From DASXRC01 sp036506495 (GTDB taxonomy: Bacteria > Actinomycetota > Actinomycetes > Mycobacteriales > Micromonosporaceae), in assembly GCA_036506495.1 (NCBI GenBank), contig DASXRQ010000262.1, forward strand, positions 1 through 23,042: a DNA stretch of 23,042 nucleotides, read 5' to 3'. Position numbers and translations under genes: made by a program. Under the pieces are notes generated by a model that was given only the letters and a program-made list of their open reading frames with translations, had not been told where the DNA came from and made no database searches. The first letter of the stretch is position 1, and every line of letters begins with the position of its first letter. Shown here piece after piece: positions 13,381 through 21,161 of the stretch.

Positions 13381-13833
13381 ATGTTCGACAATCTGAACTG
13401 GTGGGAGATAGGCGTCCTGCTGCTGCTCGCCCTGCTGATCTTTGGCGACAAGCTGCCGACCGTCATCTCGGATGGCCTGCGGATGCTGCGCAACCTGCGA
13501 GACATGGCCCGCAACGCCACCAGCGACCTGAGCCGCGAGCTGGGCGCGGACATCGATCTCGAGGACCTGAACCCGAAGACGTTCATCCGCAAGCACGTGC
13601 TCAGCGCGGCCGACGAACAGGCACTGCGCAAGCCCCTGCAGGGCGCCTTCGAGTCGCTTAAGTCCGACCTCCAGGGCGTCAGCGCCGAGATCAAGGACGC
13701 CGCCGCGGCGGCCGACCCTCGCCAGCCGGCGGTACGCGCGAAGAGCGTGGCCACCCCGGTCAACGGCTCGCCCGGCGGCCAGTCCGACCCGGCCGGACCC
13801 ACGTCGGCCAGCTTCGACATCGACGCGACATAG
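13381..13833 (+). CDS. tatB: Sec-independent protein translocase TatB
   Basis: The 150-residue protein has one short N-terminal membrane helix (about 8-21, WEIGVLLLLALLIF), the hinge GDKLP (22-26), an amphipathic helix (about 27-50, DGLRMLRNLRDMARNATSDL) and a long polar tail, a TatB layout. TatB joins TatC in the receptor complex that binds twin-arginine signal peptides at the membrane. The hinge reads GDKLP instead of the common GPERLP, as often seen in actinobacteria. The length and the tail rich in helix and then Ala/Pro favour TatB over TatA. The conserved position after htrA supports the call. tatA and tatC are not in the window. Confidence 0.88.
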   Translation: MFDNLNWWEIGVLLLLALLIFGDKLPTVISDGLRMLRNLRDMARNATSDLSRELGADIDLEDLNPKTFIRKHVLSAADEQALRKPLQGAFESLKSDLQGVSAEIKDAAAAADPRQPAVRAKSVATPVNGSPGGQSDPAGPTSASFDIDAT

Positions 13834-13848
13834 CCGCCCCGCCCCTCT

Positions 13849-13952
13849 CCCAACTCCGTCAGACTTGGGCCTCACGGCCGCGCTTGCCGCCAACTCTGAC
13901 GGAGTTGGGCGGCCCGGCCGACTGCGACTGCCCAGCTCTGACCGAGTTGGGC
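13849..13952. repeat. Three related hairpins at about 41-bp spacing between tatB and mrp
   Basis: The units follow CCCAACTC-N5-GAGTTGGG: 13849-13869 (one stem mismatch), 13889-13909 (within a longer 13886-13913 stem, loop TGACG) and 13930-13952 (9 bp with one G-U, loop TGACC). In addition, 13849-13863 is a perfect 15-nt inverted copy of 13895-13909, so alternative long pairing is possible. The array fills the convergent gap of 159 bp between tatB and mrp, so bidirectional termination is the simplest role. The repeated sequence suggests duplicated palindromic elements. Confidence 0.8.
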
Positions 13953-13992
13953 AGGGGACCGGGAGCACGGCGCGCGCCGGTCGCGGCGAGCG

Positions 13993-15138
13993 TCAGCGGT
14001 GGGCGGGACTTAGGCCCAACGGCTTGCCGACCAGCGACTCCCGGCGTACGGCGAGTCGGTCGGCGACGGCGGCCAGCGCGACGGCGGCCGGGGCGCTCGG
14101 GTCGGTGAGCACGATCGGCGTACCGGCGTCTCCGGACTCGCGGACGCGGGTGTCCAGCGGAATCTGACCGAGCAACGGCACCGGTGCGCCGACCACGCGC
14201 GTGAGCGTGTCCGACACCTTCTGCCCGCCGCCCGAGCCGAAGATCTCCATGCGCTCGCCCGACGGCAGCGACAGCCACGACATGTTCTCCACGACGCCGA
14301 CCAGCCGCTGGTGGGTCTGCAGCGCGATCCCGCCCGCCCGCTCGGCGACGTCGGCGGCGGCCGGCTGCGGCGTCGTGACCACGAGGATCTCCGCGTTGGG
14401 CAGCAGCTGGGCGAGCGAGATCGCGATATCGCCCGTACCCGGCGGCAGGTCGAGCAGGAGCACGTCCAGGTCCCCCCAGTACACGTCGGCCAGGAACTGC
14501 TGCAGCGCACGGTGCAGCATCGGCCCGCGCCAGACCACGGCGGCGTTGCCCGCCGTGAACATGCCGATCGAGATCACCTTCACGCCGTGCGCCTGCGGCG
14601 GCATGATCATGTCTTCAACCTGCGTCGGGCGCCCCGAGGCTCCGAGCATCCGCGGCACCGAGTGGCCGTAGATGTCCGCGTCGACCACACCGACCGCCAG
14701 GCCGCGGGCGGCCAGCGACGCCGCCAGGTTGACCGTGACGCTGGACTTGCCGACGCCGCCCTTTCCGCTGGCCACGGCGTACACGCGCGTGTGTGACCCC
14801 GGCTGGGAGAACGGGATGACGGGCTCCGGCCCCGCGCCGCCGCGCAGCGAGGTCTGCAGCGCCCGGCGCTGCTCGGGGGTCATCACCCCGAACTCGACCT
14901 GCACGCCGGAGACGCCGGCCACAGCGGAGACGGCGTCGGTAACGTCCGCGCGCAGCGTGTCCCGCAGCGGGCACGCCGCGACGGTGAGCAGCACCTCCAC
15001 GCGGACGACCCCGTCGGGACCGACCGCCGCGGACCGCACCATCCCCAGGTCGGTGATGGGTCGGCGGATCTCGGGGTCGTTGACGGTGGCGAGCGCGGCC
15101 TGGACGGCCTGCTCGATCGTGCCGGCGGGGGCTGACAT
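13993..15138 (-). CDS. mrp: Mrp/NBP35-type iron-sulfur carrier ATPase
   Basis: The 381-residue cytosolic P-loop ATPase delivers Fe-S clusters to apo-proteins. An N-terminal MIP18/DUF59-like domain (about 6-80, with ACPLRDT) precedes a MinD-like ATPase domain. The deviant Walker A is GKGGVGKS (125-132), switch I is DADIYGHS, and LDLPPGTGD (229-237) is the Walker B region. The C-terminal CPxC pair that bridges a cluster in many Mrp proteins is absent: the segment reads ENMSWLSLPSGERMEIFGSG. The same is true, as I recall, of M. tuberculosis Mrp. ATG 15138 is chosen; an ATG at 15147 is possible and an open frame to 15291 is rejected. Confidence 0.93.
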   Translation of the reverse strand: MSAPAGTIEQAVQAALATVNDPEIRRPITDLGMVRSAAVGPDGVVRVEVLLTVAACPLRDTLRADVTDAVSAVAGVSGVQVEFGVMTPEQRRALQTSLRGGAGPEPVIPFSQPGSHTRVYAVASGKGGVGKSSVTVNLAASLAARGLAVGVVDADIYGHSVPRMLGASGRPTQVEDMIMPPQAHGVKVISIGMFTAGNAAVVWRGPMLHRALQQFLADVYWGDLDVLLLDLPPGTGDIAISLAQLLPNAEILVVTTPQPAAADVAERAGGIALQTHQRLVGVVENMSWLSLPSGERMEIFGSGGGQKVSDTLTRVVGAPVPLLGQIPLDTRVRESGDAGTPIVLTDPSAPAAVALAAVADRLAVRRESLVGKPLGLSPAHR

Positions 15139-15171
15139 GCCGCCCATGCTACGTCGAGCGCCGGGCCGAAC

Positions 15172-15183
15172 GACCGGCCGGTC
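15172..15183. promoter_or_regulatory. 12-bp palindrome upstream of mrp
   Basis: GACCGGCCGGTC is a perfect palindrome 33-45 bp before the mrp ATG. It is a possible operator, but such GC palindromes are frequent at this base composition. Confidence 0.2.
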
Positions 15184-15240
15184 ATTGGGCGCCATTCCGC
15201 CGTTGTGGGCCGAGGGGCTGGACCCCCACCTGGCCGGATG

Positions 15241-15252
15241 CGACGATCGTCG
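15241..15252. promoter_or_regulatory. 12-bp palindrome between DUF1003 and mrp
   Basis: CGACGATCGTCG is a perfect palindrome directly beyond the DUF1003 terminator hairpin, in the likely promoter region of mrp. Function unknown. Confidence 0.25.
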
Positions 15253-15257
15253 GCAAC

Positions 15258-15288
15258 GCTGCGCGCCTAGCCCCTTGAGGCGCGCAGC
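15258..15288 (-). terminator. 11-bp hairpin terminator after the DUF1003 gene
   Basis: GCTGCGCGCCT (15258-15268) and AGGCGCGCAGC (15278-15288) form a perfect 11-bp stem around a 9-nt loop, starting 4 nt past the DUF1003 stop. It has no U tract but is strong. It likely separates the MgtE_N-CBS/DUF1003 operon from mrp. Confidence 0.65.
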
Positions 15289-15292
15289 CATG

Positions 15293-15940
15293 TCATGCCC
15301 GTCGATCCCGCCCCGGGGACCGACCGCGCACGCGGTCCCTTCCGTCCGCCTCGCCCGCGTCGCTGTCCTCGTACGAGTCGTACGGGTCGTCGACGCCCGC
15401 GGCGTCGGCCCGCGCGGCCTTGCGGAGCTCCCGTTGGCGCTGCTTGCGGGCGAGCCGCTCCCGCCGGCGCTGGGCCTCGTCCTGCTCTTCGGCGAGCCGG
15501 GTCAGCTCCGAGCGCAGGAAGTCGCGCGTGACCACCTCGCCGATGGCGATGCGCAGTGCGGCGATCTCCCGGGCGAGATACTCGGTGTCCGCCTTCTGCA
15601 TCGCGGCGCGCCGTCGGTCCTCCTCCATGGCCAGTCGGTCCCGGTCCGCCTGCCGGTTCTGAGCGAGCAGGATCAGCGGCGCGGCGTACGACGCCTGGAT
15701 CGACAGCATGAGGGTGAGCAGCGTGAACGTGTACGGGTCGAAGCGCAGCGCCCTGGGAGCGAGCGTGTTCCAGCCGATCCACGCCACGATGACCACGGTC
15801 AGGTAGACGAGGAACCTCGCCGTACCCATGAACCGCGCGATGCCCTCGGACCAGCGGCCGAACGCCTCCGGGTCGAACCTGGGCACGGTGATCCGGCGTG
15901 GCTCGCGCGGCTGGTCCAGCCGGCGGCGCGGCTCAGTCAT
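15293..15940 (-). CDS. DUF1003 two-helix membrane protein
   Basis: The 215-residue protein has a short basic N-terminus, then two membrane helices (about 42-62, RFLVYLTVVIVAWIGWNTLA, and 71-92, TFTLLTLMLSIQASYAAPLI) followed by the family's AQNRQADRDRLAMEEDRR segment. A long charged, coiled-coil-prone region (about 95-180) and an acidic/basic tail follow. DUF1003 has no firmly established function. It overlaps the PRC-MgtE_N-CBS gene by 4 bp (ATGA), so the two are made together. The pair may act as a membrane anchor or channel plus a soluble regulator. That is inference. Confidence 0.9.
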   Translation of the reverse strand: MTEPRRRLDQPREPRRITVPRFDPEAFGRWSEGIARFMGTARFLVYLTVVIVAWIGWNTLAPRALRFDPYTFTLLTLMLSIQASYAAPLILLAQNRQADRDRLAMEEDRRRAAMQKADTEYLAREIAALRIAIGEVVTRDFLRSELTRLAEEQDEAQRRRERLARKQRQRELRKAARADAAGVDDPYDSYEDSDAGEADGRDRVRGRSPGRDRRA

Positions 15941-17211
15941 CGGTCACTCGCGTCCGGCACCGCGGCGAGCGCCACCGGTGCCTCCGCGTCCCGATCTCGC
16001 CAGTCGGCCGGCAGCGAGTGGTCGAGCACGTCGTCGACCGTGACCGCGCCGACGAGCCGGTCCGAGGCGTCCACGACCGGCATCGCGACCAGGTTGTAGG
16101 TCGCCATCCGCCGGGTGATCTCCGACAACGGGGTGTCCGGCGCGAGCGGGTCGATGTCGCTGTCCATGACGCCGCCGAGCATGGCGGCCGGGGACTCGCG
16201 CAGCAGGCGCTGGAAATGCGCGATGCCGAGGTAGCGCCCCGTGGGCGTGGCCATTGGTGCGCGGGTCACGAACACCTGAGCGGCGATCGCCGGTGCCAGC
16301 TGCGGTTCTCGGATCCGGGCCAGCGCCTCGGCCACGGTCGCGTCCGGGGTGAGGATGACGGGTTCGGAGGTCATCACGCTGCCGGCGGTGCCCGGCTGAT
16401 AGCTGAGCAGCTGCCGCACGGGGTCGGCCTCGTCGGGCAGCATCAGGTCCAGGAGCACCTCCCGCTCCGGCTGCGGCAGCTCGCCGAGCAGGTCGGCCGC
16501 GTCGTCGGGATTCATCTCCTCGAGCACGTCCGCGGCCCGCTCCCGGTCGAGCGCCGCGATGATCTCGACCTGATCGTGCTCCGGCAGTTCCTCGAGCACG
16601 TCGGCGAGCCGCTCGTCATCGAGGGCGGCGGCCACCTCGTTGCGACGCGCGTCGGGCAGGTCCTGCAGCGCGTTCGCCAGGTCTGCCGGGCGCATTTTCT
16701 CCAGGACGGCGAGCAGGTTCTCCGTGCCCTGGGCGGCCGGCAGGCCGACGAGCCCCGCGACCTCATCCCAGTCCAGTTGCTGGAGGTGCCCGCGGCGAGA
16801 CAGCCGGCCGGTCTGCGCGCGGACCGCCACCTTGCTCACGGTCCATTCGCCCGAGCGGTCGGACTCCATGGCCACGTCCACCACGGCCGCCGGCTGCCCG
16901 GTGGCGACGATCTTCACGCGGCGGTCGAGCAGGTCGGCCAGCACCAGTATCTCCCCGGGCCGCTTGGAGAAGCGGCGCAGGTTGAGGGTGCCGGTGCTGA
17001 GCACGACGGCGTCGGCGTCGAGCGAGGTGACCCGGCCGATGGGCACAAAGATGCGCCGCCGCATGGGCAACTCCGCGATCAGGCCGACGACCGTCGGTGG
17101 CTGGCCTCCGCCGTAGATCCGGGCGACCGCGTCGCGTACCCGGCCGACCTGGTCTCCGTTGGGATCGAAGATGGGGAGATCGGCGAGGCGGGCTATGTAC
17201 ACCCTGGTCAC
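15937..17211 (-). CDS. PRC-barrel / MgtE_N / CBS-domain protein without a membrane channel
   Basis: The 424-residue soluble protein has a PRC-barrel-like N-terminus (about 1-130, VYIARLADLPIFDPNGDQVG), an MgtE N-terminal superhelix (about 160-270, repeated LP-x-x-E/D-x-x-x-V units such as ADVLEELPEHDQVEIIAAL), and two CBS domains (about 280-335 and 345-400). In MgtE these parts sense Mg2+ and gate the channel. Here the five-helix transport domain is missing, so it should not be called a magnesium transporter. Start is GTG 17211. It is coupled to DUF1003 downstream. As I recall M. tuberculosis Rv1232c has the same layout next to mrp. CBS domains may instead bind adenosyl nucleotides. Confidence 0.9.
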   Translation of the reverse strand: MTRVYIARLADLPIFDPNGDQVGRVRDAVARIYGGGQPPTVVGLIAELPMRRRIFVPIGRVTSLDADAVVLSTGTLNLRRFSKRPGEILVLADLLDRRVKIVATGQPAAVVDVAMESDRSGEWTVSKVAVRAQTGRLSRRGHLQQLDWDEVAGLVGLPAAQGTENLLAVLEKMRPADLANALQDLPDARRNEVAAALDDERLADVLEELPEHDQVEIIAALDRERAADVLEEMNPDDAADLLGELPQPEREVLLDLMLPDEADPVRQLLSYQPGTAGSVMTSEPVILTPDATVAEALARIREPQLAPAIAAQVFVTRAPMATPTGRYLGIAHFQRLLRESPAAMLGGVMDSDIDPLAPDTPLSEITRRMATYNLVAMPVVDASDRLVGAVTVDDVLDHSLPADWRDRDAEAPVALAAVPDASDR

Positions 17212-17243
17212 GGTCTCAGCGTAGTGGCCGTATGTTGTTCCAC

Positions 17244-18113
17244 ATGTCGACGTTGGCGTACGAGATCGTGGACGTCTTCACCGACCGGCCGTTCACGGGC
17301 AACCCGCTCGCGGTGGTGTTCGGCGCCGAGGCCCTAGCGGCCGAGCAGATGCAGGCGCTCGCCCGGGAGTTCCACCTCTCCGAGACGGTCTTCGTGCTGG
17401 CTCCCACCGACTCCGCCGCCACGTACCGCGCCCGCATCTTCACCCCCGAGGAGGAGCTCCCGTTCGCGGGCCATCCGAGCGTCGGCGCGGCCGTGACCGG
17501 CGCGCGGCTCGGCCGGTTCGGGCCGGGCACTGTGGTCCAGGAGTGCGGCGCCGGGCTGCTGCCCATCGAGGTCCACGACGGTCGCGCGACGCTGACCGGC
17601 GGTCCGCCGACGGTCGGGCCGGAGCTGGATCCCGCGCCGTTCCTGGCGGTGGCCGGGCTGACGTCGGACGACTACGCCGGGCCGGCGCCGCGCCGGGCCG
17701 GCTGCGGGCTCGAGTTCCCGTATTTATCGGTACGCCCGCAGGCGGTCGCCCGCGCGAGCCTCGACCCCGCCGCGGCGGCGCGCCACAACGTCACGGACGT
17801 GAGCGTTTTCTCCTGGGACGCCGCGGCGCGGACCGCGCACGCCCGCGTCTTCTGTCCAGGCCTCGGCGTACCCGAGGATCCGGCGACGGGTTCCGCGGCG
17901 CTCGGCCTCGGCGTGTGGCTCGTCGCGACCGGTCTGATGCCCCGCGACGGTGAGTCGGCGTACCTTATCCGGCAGGGCGCCGAGCTGCACCGTCCGTCCA
18001 CCCTGGACTGCCGGGTCGCGGCCGGCGGCGGCACCGTCGTTCGTGTCACCGTCACCGGGCAGGTCGTGCCGATCGCCCGCGGGGAGATCGCCATACCGCC
18101 CTTCGTGGGCTGA
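17244..18113 (+). CDS. PhzF family isomerase/epimerase
   Basis: The 289-residue protein has a two-fold diaminopimelate-epimerase-like fold. Hallmarks are YEIVDVFTDRPFTGNPLAVV (6-25), LSETVF with the catalytic Glu47, FTPEEELPFAGHP (66-78) and DPATGSAALGLGVWL (212-226). PhzF itself isomerises dihydro-hydroxyanthranilate in phenazine synthesis, but most family members are stand-alone with unknown substrates. No phenazine genes are near, so the gene symbol is left blank. ATG 17244 gives the family start; ATG 17232 is an alternative. It diverges from the PRC-MgtE_N-CBS gene by only 32 bp, so its promoter probably lies inside that gene. It ends 6 bp from the convergent PPOX-like gene. Confidence 0.92.
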   Translation: MSTLAYEIVDVFTDRPFTGNPLAVVFGAEALAAEQMQALAREFHLSETVFVLAPTDSAATYRARIFTPEEELPFAGHPSVGAAVTGARLGRFGPGTVVQECGAGLLPIEVHDGRATLTGGPPTVGPELDPAPFLAVAGLTSDDYAGPAPRRAGCGLEFPYLSVRPQAVARASLDPAAAARHNVTDVSVFSWDAAARTAHARVFCPGLGVPEDPATGSAALGLGVWLVATGLMPRDGESAYLIRQGAELHRPSTLDCRVAAGGGTVVRVTVTGQVVPIARGEIAIPPFVG

Positions 18114-18119
18114 CGCTCG

Positions 18120-18647
18120 TCAGCGCCGCCGCACTCGGTGCAGGCGGAACGGGTTTCGGGTACGCCGGGTGGCCGGCGTCTCCCGCGGCGCCGCGGCCTC
18201 CGACCCGGCCGTCGCCCCGGAACGCGCCTCGACCTCGCCGGCGGCCACGACCGCGCCGCTTAGCTCGACCGGGTCGCCGACCGGCACCAGCCGGTTGATC
18301 ACACACTCGCGGGCCCACCGCGCGATCAGCTCGTCGGCCGGGTCGGGAGCGTTCAGGCGCTTGCCGGCCAGCTGCGGCGCGACCGTTTCCCACTCCTCGC
18401 TGCGCGGGTCGACCTGGGTCACCTCGGCGATCCAGCGAACGACGCGGCCGCCGTGGTCGCCGCGGAGCGACACGACCGCGTCGGCCGCGTGCGCCAACCC
18501 GGGCGCGGTCTGCTCTCCCGGGCCGCTGACGACGTACAGGGCGCCGTCCAACGGCACGCACCACAGGGCGACGGGCGGGTGGTCGCCGGCCGCGACCCAT
18601 GCCACGGCGGCCTTCTTCATCGCCTCGTCGATCACCGGGTGCGTCAT
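18120..18647 (-). CDS. PPOX/FMN-binding split-barrel-like hypothetical protein
   Basis: The 175-residue protein has an N-terminal helix (DEAMKKAAVAWVAA), then strands typical of pyridoxamine 5'-phosphate oxidase-like barrels (VALWCVPLDGALYVVSGPG, AVVSLRGDHGGRVVRWIAEVTQV). A helical stretch and a basic Arg-rich tail (RRTRNPFRLHRVRRR) complete it. The fold assignment is a judgement from pattern; no clear FMN motif is seen. It follows the AMMECR1-domain gene after 13 bp on the same strand, so the two form an operon. The role is unknown. Confidence 0.72.
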   Translation of the reverse strand: MTHPVIDEAMKKAAVAWVAAGDHPPVALWCVPLDGALYVVSGPGEQTAPGLAHAADAVVSLRGDHGGRVVRWIAEVTQVDPRSEEWETVAPQLAGKRLNAPDPADELIARWARECVINRLVPVGDPVELSGAVVAAGEVEARSGATAGSEAAAPRETPATRRTRNPFRLHRVRRR

Positions 18648-18660
18648 GGGCCGAGCCTAT

Positions 18661-19263
18661 CTACAGCGGCGCTCTCGGCGCGCGGTCAAAGAACTCAACC
18701 GCGGTGTACCGGTACACCCGCAAGCGTGCCGGCCAGTCGCCCGGCGGCCAACCGCCCTTGTCGAGCAGCGCGGTGACGAACCGAGCGGGCTCGGGCAGCT
18801 TTGTCCACACCGCGGGCAGGAACGTCGCCCGCCTCCGGTCGTCGGCGAAGATCAGCCCGTCCAGCCCGGGCCGCAGCTCCGCGAGCAGCTCGTCCCGGTC
18901 CATGACCGGCAACGGCACGGGGTGGGACAACACGGAGACCTTCACGTCCAGCCCCGGCCACTCGCCGCAGTAGACGGGAGCTAGCCGCGGGTCGGTCATC
19001 GCCTTGACAGCGTTGCGGGTCACGTCGACGAAGAGCGGGCGGACCGGTTCGAGACTCCCGATGCAGCCACGCAGCGCACCGTCCCGCTCCAACGTGACGA
19101 ACGAGGCACCCAGCGCGCGGAGGGGAGGTCGGGCCGGCGGCCGTCCGTCCACCGGCCGTCCGGCCAGTCGGGCGCGGACCGCCGCCGTGGCTCGGCGTGC
19201 GAGGACCGCGCCGTCCTCGACGGCCAGCGGCACGGCCAGCGACGAGCTCGCGACGAGCCCCAT
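18661..19263 (-). CDS. AMMECR1-domain protein (AmmeMemoRadiSam system protein A-like)
   Basis: The 200-residue protein matches the AMMECR1 family: GASFVTLERDGALRGCIGSL (52-71) contains the invariant LRGCIGS core. DVTRNAVKAMTDPRLAPV and DVKVSVLSHP follow, then LDGLIFADDRRRATFLPAVW, which is typical of the second half. In other prokaryotes it occurs with a MEMO1-like dioxygenase and a radical SAM enzyme. Neither is here, so it is an orphan member. Its reaction is not established. ATG 19263 is used although no strong Shine-Dalgarno is visible, so the first residues are uncertain. It is followed by the PPOX-like gene, and diverges from the EamA exporter. Confidence 0.9.
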   Translation of the reverse strand: MGLVASSSLAVPLAVEDGAVLARRATAAVRARLAGRPVDGRPPARPPLRALGASFVTLERDGALRGCIGSLEPVRPLFVDVTRNAVKAMTDPRLAPVYCGEWPGLDVKVSVLSHPVPLPVMDRDELLAELRPGLDGLIFADDRRRATFLPAVWTKLPEPARFVTALLDKGGWPPGDWPARLRVYRYTAVEFFDRAPRAPL

Positions 19264-19334
19264 CAGCCCAGGGTAAGCCCGTCGATGAATGCGGGCGCTC
19301 GGGTCGCAACGCCCGACGTGTGAGGATGATTCGC

Positions 19335-20282
19335 ATGCGCCCGGTCGACCCGCTCACCACGGCCGCGATCGCCGTCGCCGTCGTGGCCGTCTCGTCGTCC
19401 GCGCCGCTGATCGTGTACGCGGCCGCACCGGCGCTGGCGATCGCGTTCTGGCGCAACGCGCTGGCCGCGGGCGTCCTCACGCCGGTCGCTCTGGTGCGGC
19501 GTCGTCCCGAGATGCTCGCCCTCACCCGCGGGCCGGGTCGGATGGACGGGCTGTTCTGCGTGCTCGCCGGGCTCGCGCTCGCCGTCCACTTCGGCACCTG
19601 GGTGTCGAGCGTCAAGCTCACCACGGTGGCGGCGGCCACGGCGCTCGGCGCCACCCAGCCGGTCTGGCAAGGGCTGATCGCGTGGGGCCAGGGCCGGCGG
19701 CCGACCGGCGTCACCTGGCTGGGAATCTCATTCGCGGTGGCCGGCGCCGCGCTCGCGACGGGCGCAGACTTCGGCGTGTCCCGCCGCGCCGTCGCCGGCG
19801 ATCTGCTGGCCGTCGCCGGCGGGGTGGCGGTGGCGGTATACACCGCGTTCGGCGAGCGGGTCCGCGCCAGCGTCAGCACCACCGCGTACACGACCGTCTG
19901 CTACGGCACCTGCGCGCTGTCCCTGCTCGCGGTGTGCCTGCTCGCTGGCGTACGGCTGACCGGGTTCAACGCCGGCACGTGGCTCGCCATCGTGGCTCTG
20001 GTGGTCGGCGCCCAACTGCTGGGTCACTCGATGTTCAACTACGCGCTGCACAGGGTGTCCGCGACGACGGTGAGCGTGCTCATCCTGCTCGAGGTCCCGG
20101 GAGCGGCGCTGCTCGCGTGCGCGTGGCTCGGCCAGACGCCGCGTCCGGGCTCAATGCCGGGCCTGGCGCTGCTGGTCGTCGGGGTCGCCGTCGTGGTGCT
20201 CGGCGGCGCACGGGACGCCTTGATCGGCGCGGGGGAGACGTTGACCGAGGGGCTCAGGTCAGGCCAACCGCGCGCTCGCTGA
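19335..20282 (+). CDS. EamA/DMT superfamily transporter
   Basis: The 315-residue membrane protein has ten predicted helices in two EamA repeats. Family marks include AIAFWRNALAAGVLTPVAL in the first half, VKLTTVAAATALGATQPVW, and LGHSMFNYALHRVSATTVSV and LLEVPGAALLACAWLGQ in the second. DMT proteins export or exchange metabolites such as amino acids; the substrate cannot be told. ATG 19335 is chosen because GAGG (19322-19325) lies 9 nt upstream; ATG 19326 is an alternative. The 3' end overlaps the convergent SDR gene by 29 bp. Confidence 0.9.
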   Translation: MRPVDPLTTAAIAVAVVAVSSSAPLIVYAAAPALAIAFWRNALAAGVLTPVALVRRRPEMLALTRGPGRMDGLFCVLAGLALAVHFGTWVSSVKLTTVAAATALGATQPVWQGLIAWGQGRRPTGVTWLGISFAVAGAALATGADFGVSRRAVAGDLLAVAGGVAVAVYTAFGERVRASVSTTAYTTVCYGTCALSLLAVCLLAGVRLTGFNAGTWLAIVALVVGAQLLGHSMFNYALHRVSATTVSVLILLEVPGAALLACAWLGQTPRPGSMPGLALLVVGVAVVVLGGARDALIGAGETLTEGLRSGQPRAR

Positions 20283-21105
20283 CCTCCCAGAGCCGCGCGG
20301 CGAGCGCCGGGTCCGCCGCGTGGGCGGACGGCCGGCGCAGCCGCTCATCGACGTAGTACCCGCCGTTGACCACCGTGCCGGCGGGCGCACCGGCGAGCCA
20401 GACCAGTGTGCGCGCGCCGCGGGCCGGGCTACGCAGCCACGGCGCGGTCCGGAAGTACATCCCGATCAAGGGACTGTCGCTGCCGAACCGCGTCCGCACG
20501 GTGCCCGGGTGGTACGCGGTGGACAGCACGTCCGGCCATTGCCGAGCCGCCTCCGCGGCGAACAGGATGTTGGCCTGCTTCGCGCCGCCGTACACCAGCA
20601 GCGGCACGTACCGACGCCGGGTGGACGAGAGATCGTCCGGGTCGAGCCGGCCCTGTTGGTGCGCGCGCGATGCCGTGTTGACGACGCGCGACACCCGGTC
20701 CCGGAGCAGATTCGTGAGCAGGAACCCCGCGAGGTGGTTCACCTGAATGGTCAGATCGAAGCCGTCCACTGTGGTCACCCGCCGCGGGTAGACGCCGCCC
20801 GCGTTGTTGGCGAGCACGTCGATCCGGGGGTACGCGGCGCGTAGCCGCTCGGCGAGCGCACGCACCTCGTCGAGGACCGCGAAGTCGGCGCGGTACGCGT
20901 CGGGCTCGGCAGCGCCGGGCGCCGCCGCCGCGCGTACCCGCGAACGAGCCCGCTCCAGGCGGACCTCGTCCCGCCCCACCAGGACGACCCGATGCCCACG
21001 CCGCGCCAACTCCTGGGCGGCGGCGAACCCGATCCCGGAGCTGGCTCCCGTGATGACCACGGTCGAGCCAGTGAGATCTTCCACAGGTCCGTTCTCCGCG
21101 GTCAC
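20254..21105 (-). CDS. Short-chain dehydrogenase/reductase, retinol dehydrogenase-like
   Basis: The 283-residue Rossmann-fold NAD(P)-dependent oxidoreductase has the cofactor motif TGASSGIG (19-26), Arg45 after strand 2 (VGRDEVRLERA; suggests NADPH), and NNAGG (100-104). The catalytic tetrad is Asn123, Ser146, Tyr172 and Lys176 (VYGGAK). The missing catalytic-loop spacing or substitutions seen in degenerate SDRs are not present. The substrate is unknown. The GTG at 21105 gives the usual length. The 3' end overlaps the EamA gene tail by 29 bp, and the 5' end diverges from the CitE-like gene by 56 bp. Confidence 0.92.
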   Translation of the reverse strand: MTAENGPVEDLTGSTVVITGASSGIGFAAAQELARRGHRVVLVGRDEVRLERARSRVRAAAAPGAAEPDAYRADFAVLDEVRALAERLRAAYPRIDVLANNAGGVYPRRVTTVDGFDLTIQVNHLAGFLLTNLLRDRVSRVVNTASRAHQQGRLDPDDLSSTRRRYVPLLVYGGAKQANILFAAEAARQWPDVLSTAYHPGTVRTRFGSDSPLIGMYFRTAPWLRSPARGARTLVWLAGAPAGTVVNGGYYVDERLRRPSAHAADPALAARLWEVSERAVGLT

Positions 21106-21161
21106 GACGCGACGCTACCGTGTCGGCCAGGGACCCATCTTTCACTTCAGGAGCGTGCTCA

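Noticed and set aside
12961..13968. 335-codon minus-strand frame across htrA and tatB
   Set aside because: It is antisense to two well-supported genes and has no recognisable domain.
15937..17211. Annotation as an MgtE magnesium transporter
   Set aside because: No transmembrane helix is present in the 424 residues; only the regulatory MgtE_N and CBS parts exist.
17244..18113. Phenazine biosynthesis gene
   Set aside because: The family match is clear, but no phz genes are near and most PhzF homologues serve other, unknown reactions.
19289..20356. 355-codon plus-strand frame over the EamA gene
   Set aside because: It is a shifted frame with Arg-rich, low-complexity translation; the other frame has ten membrane helices.
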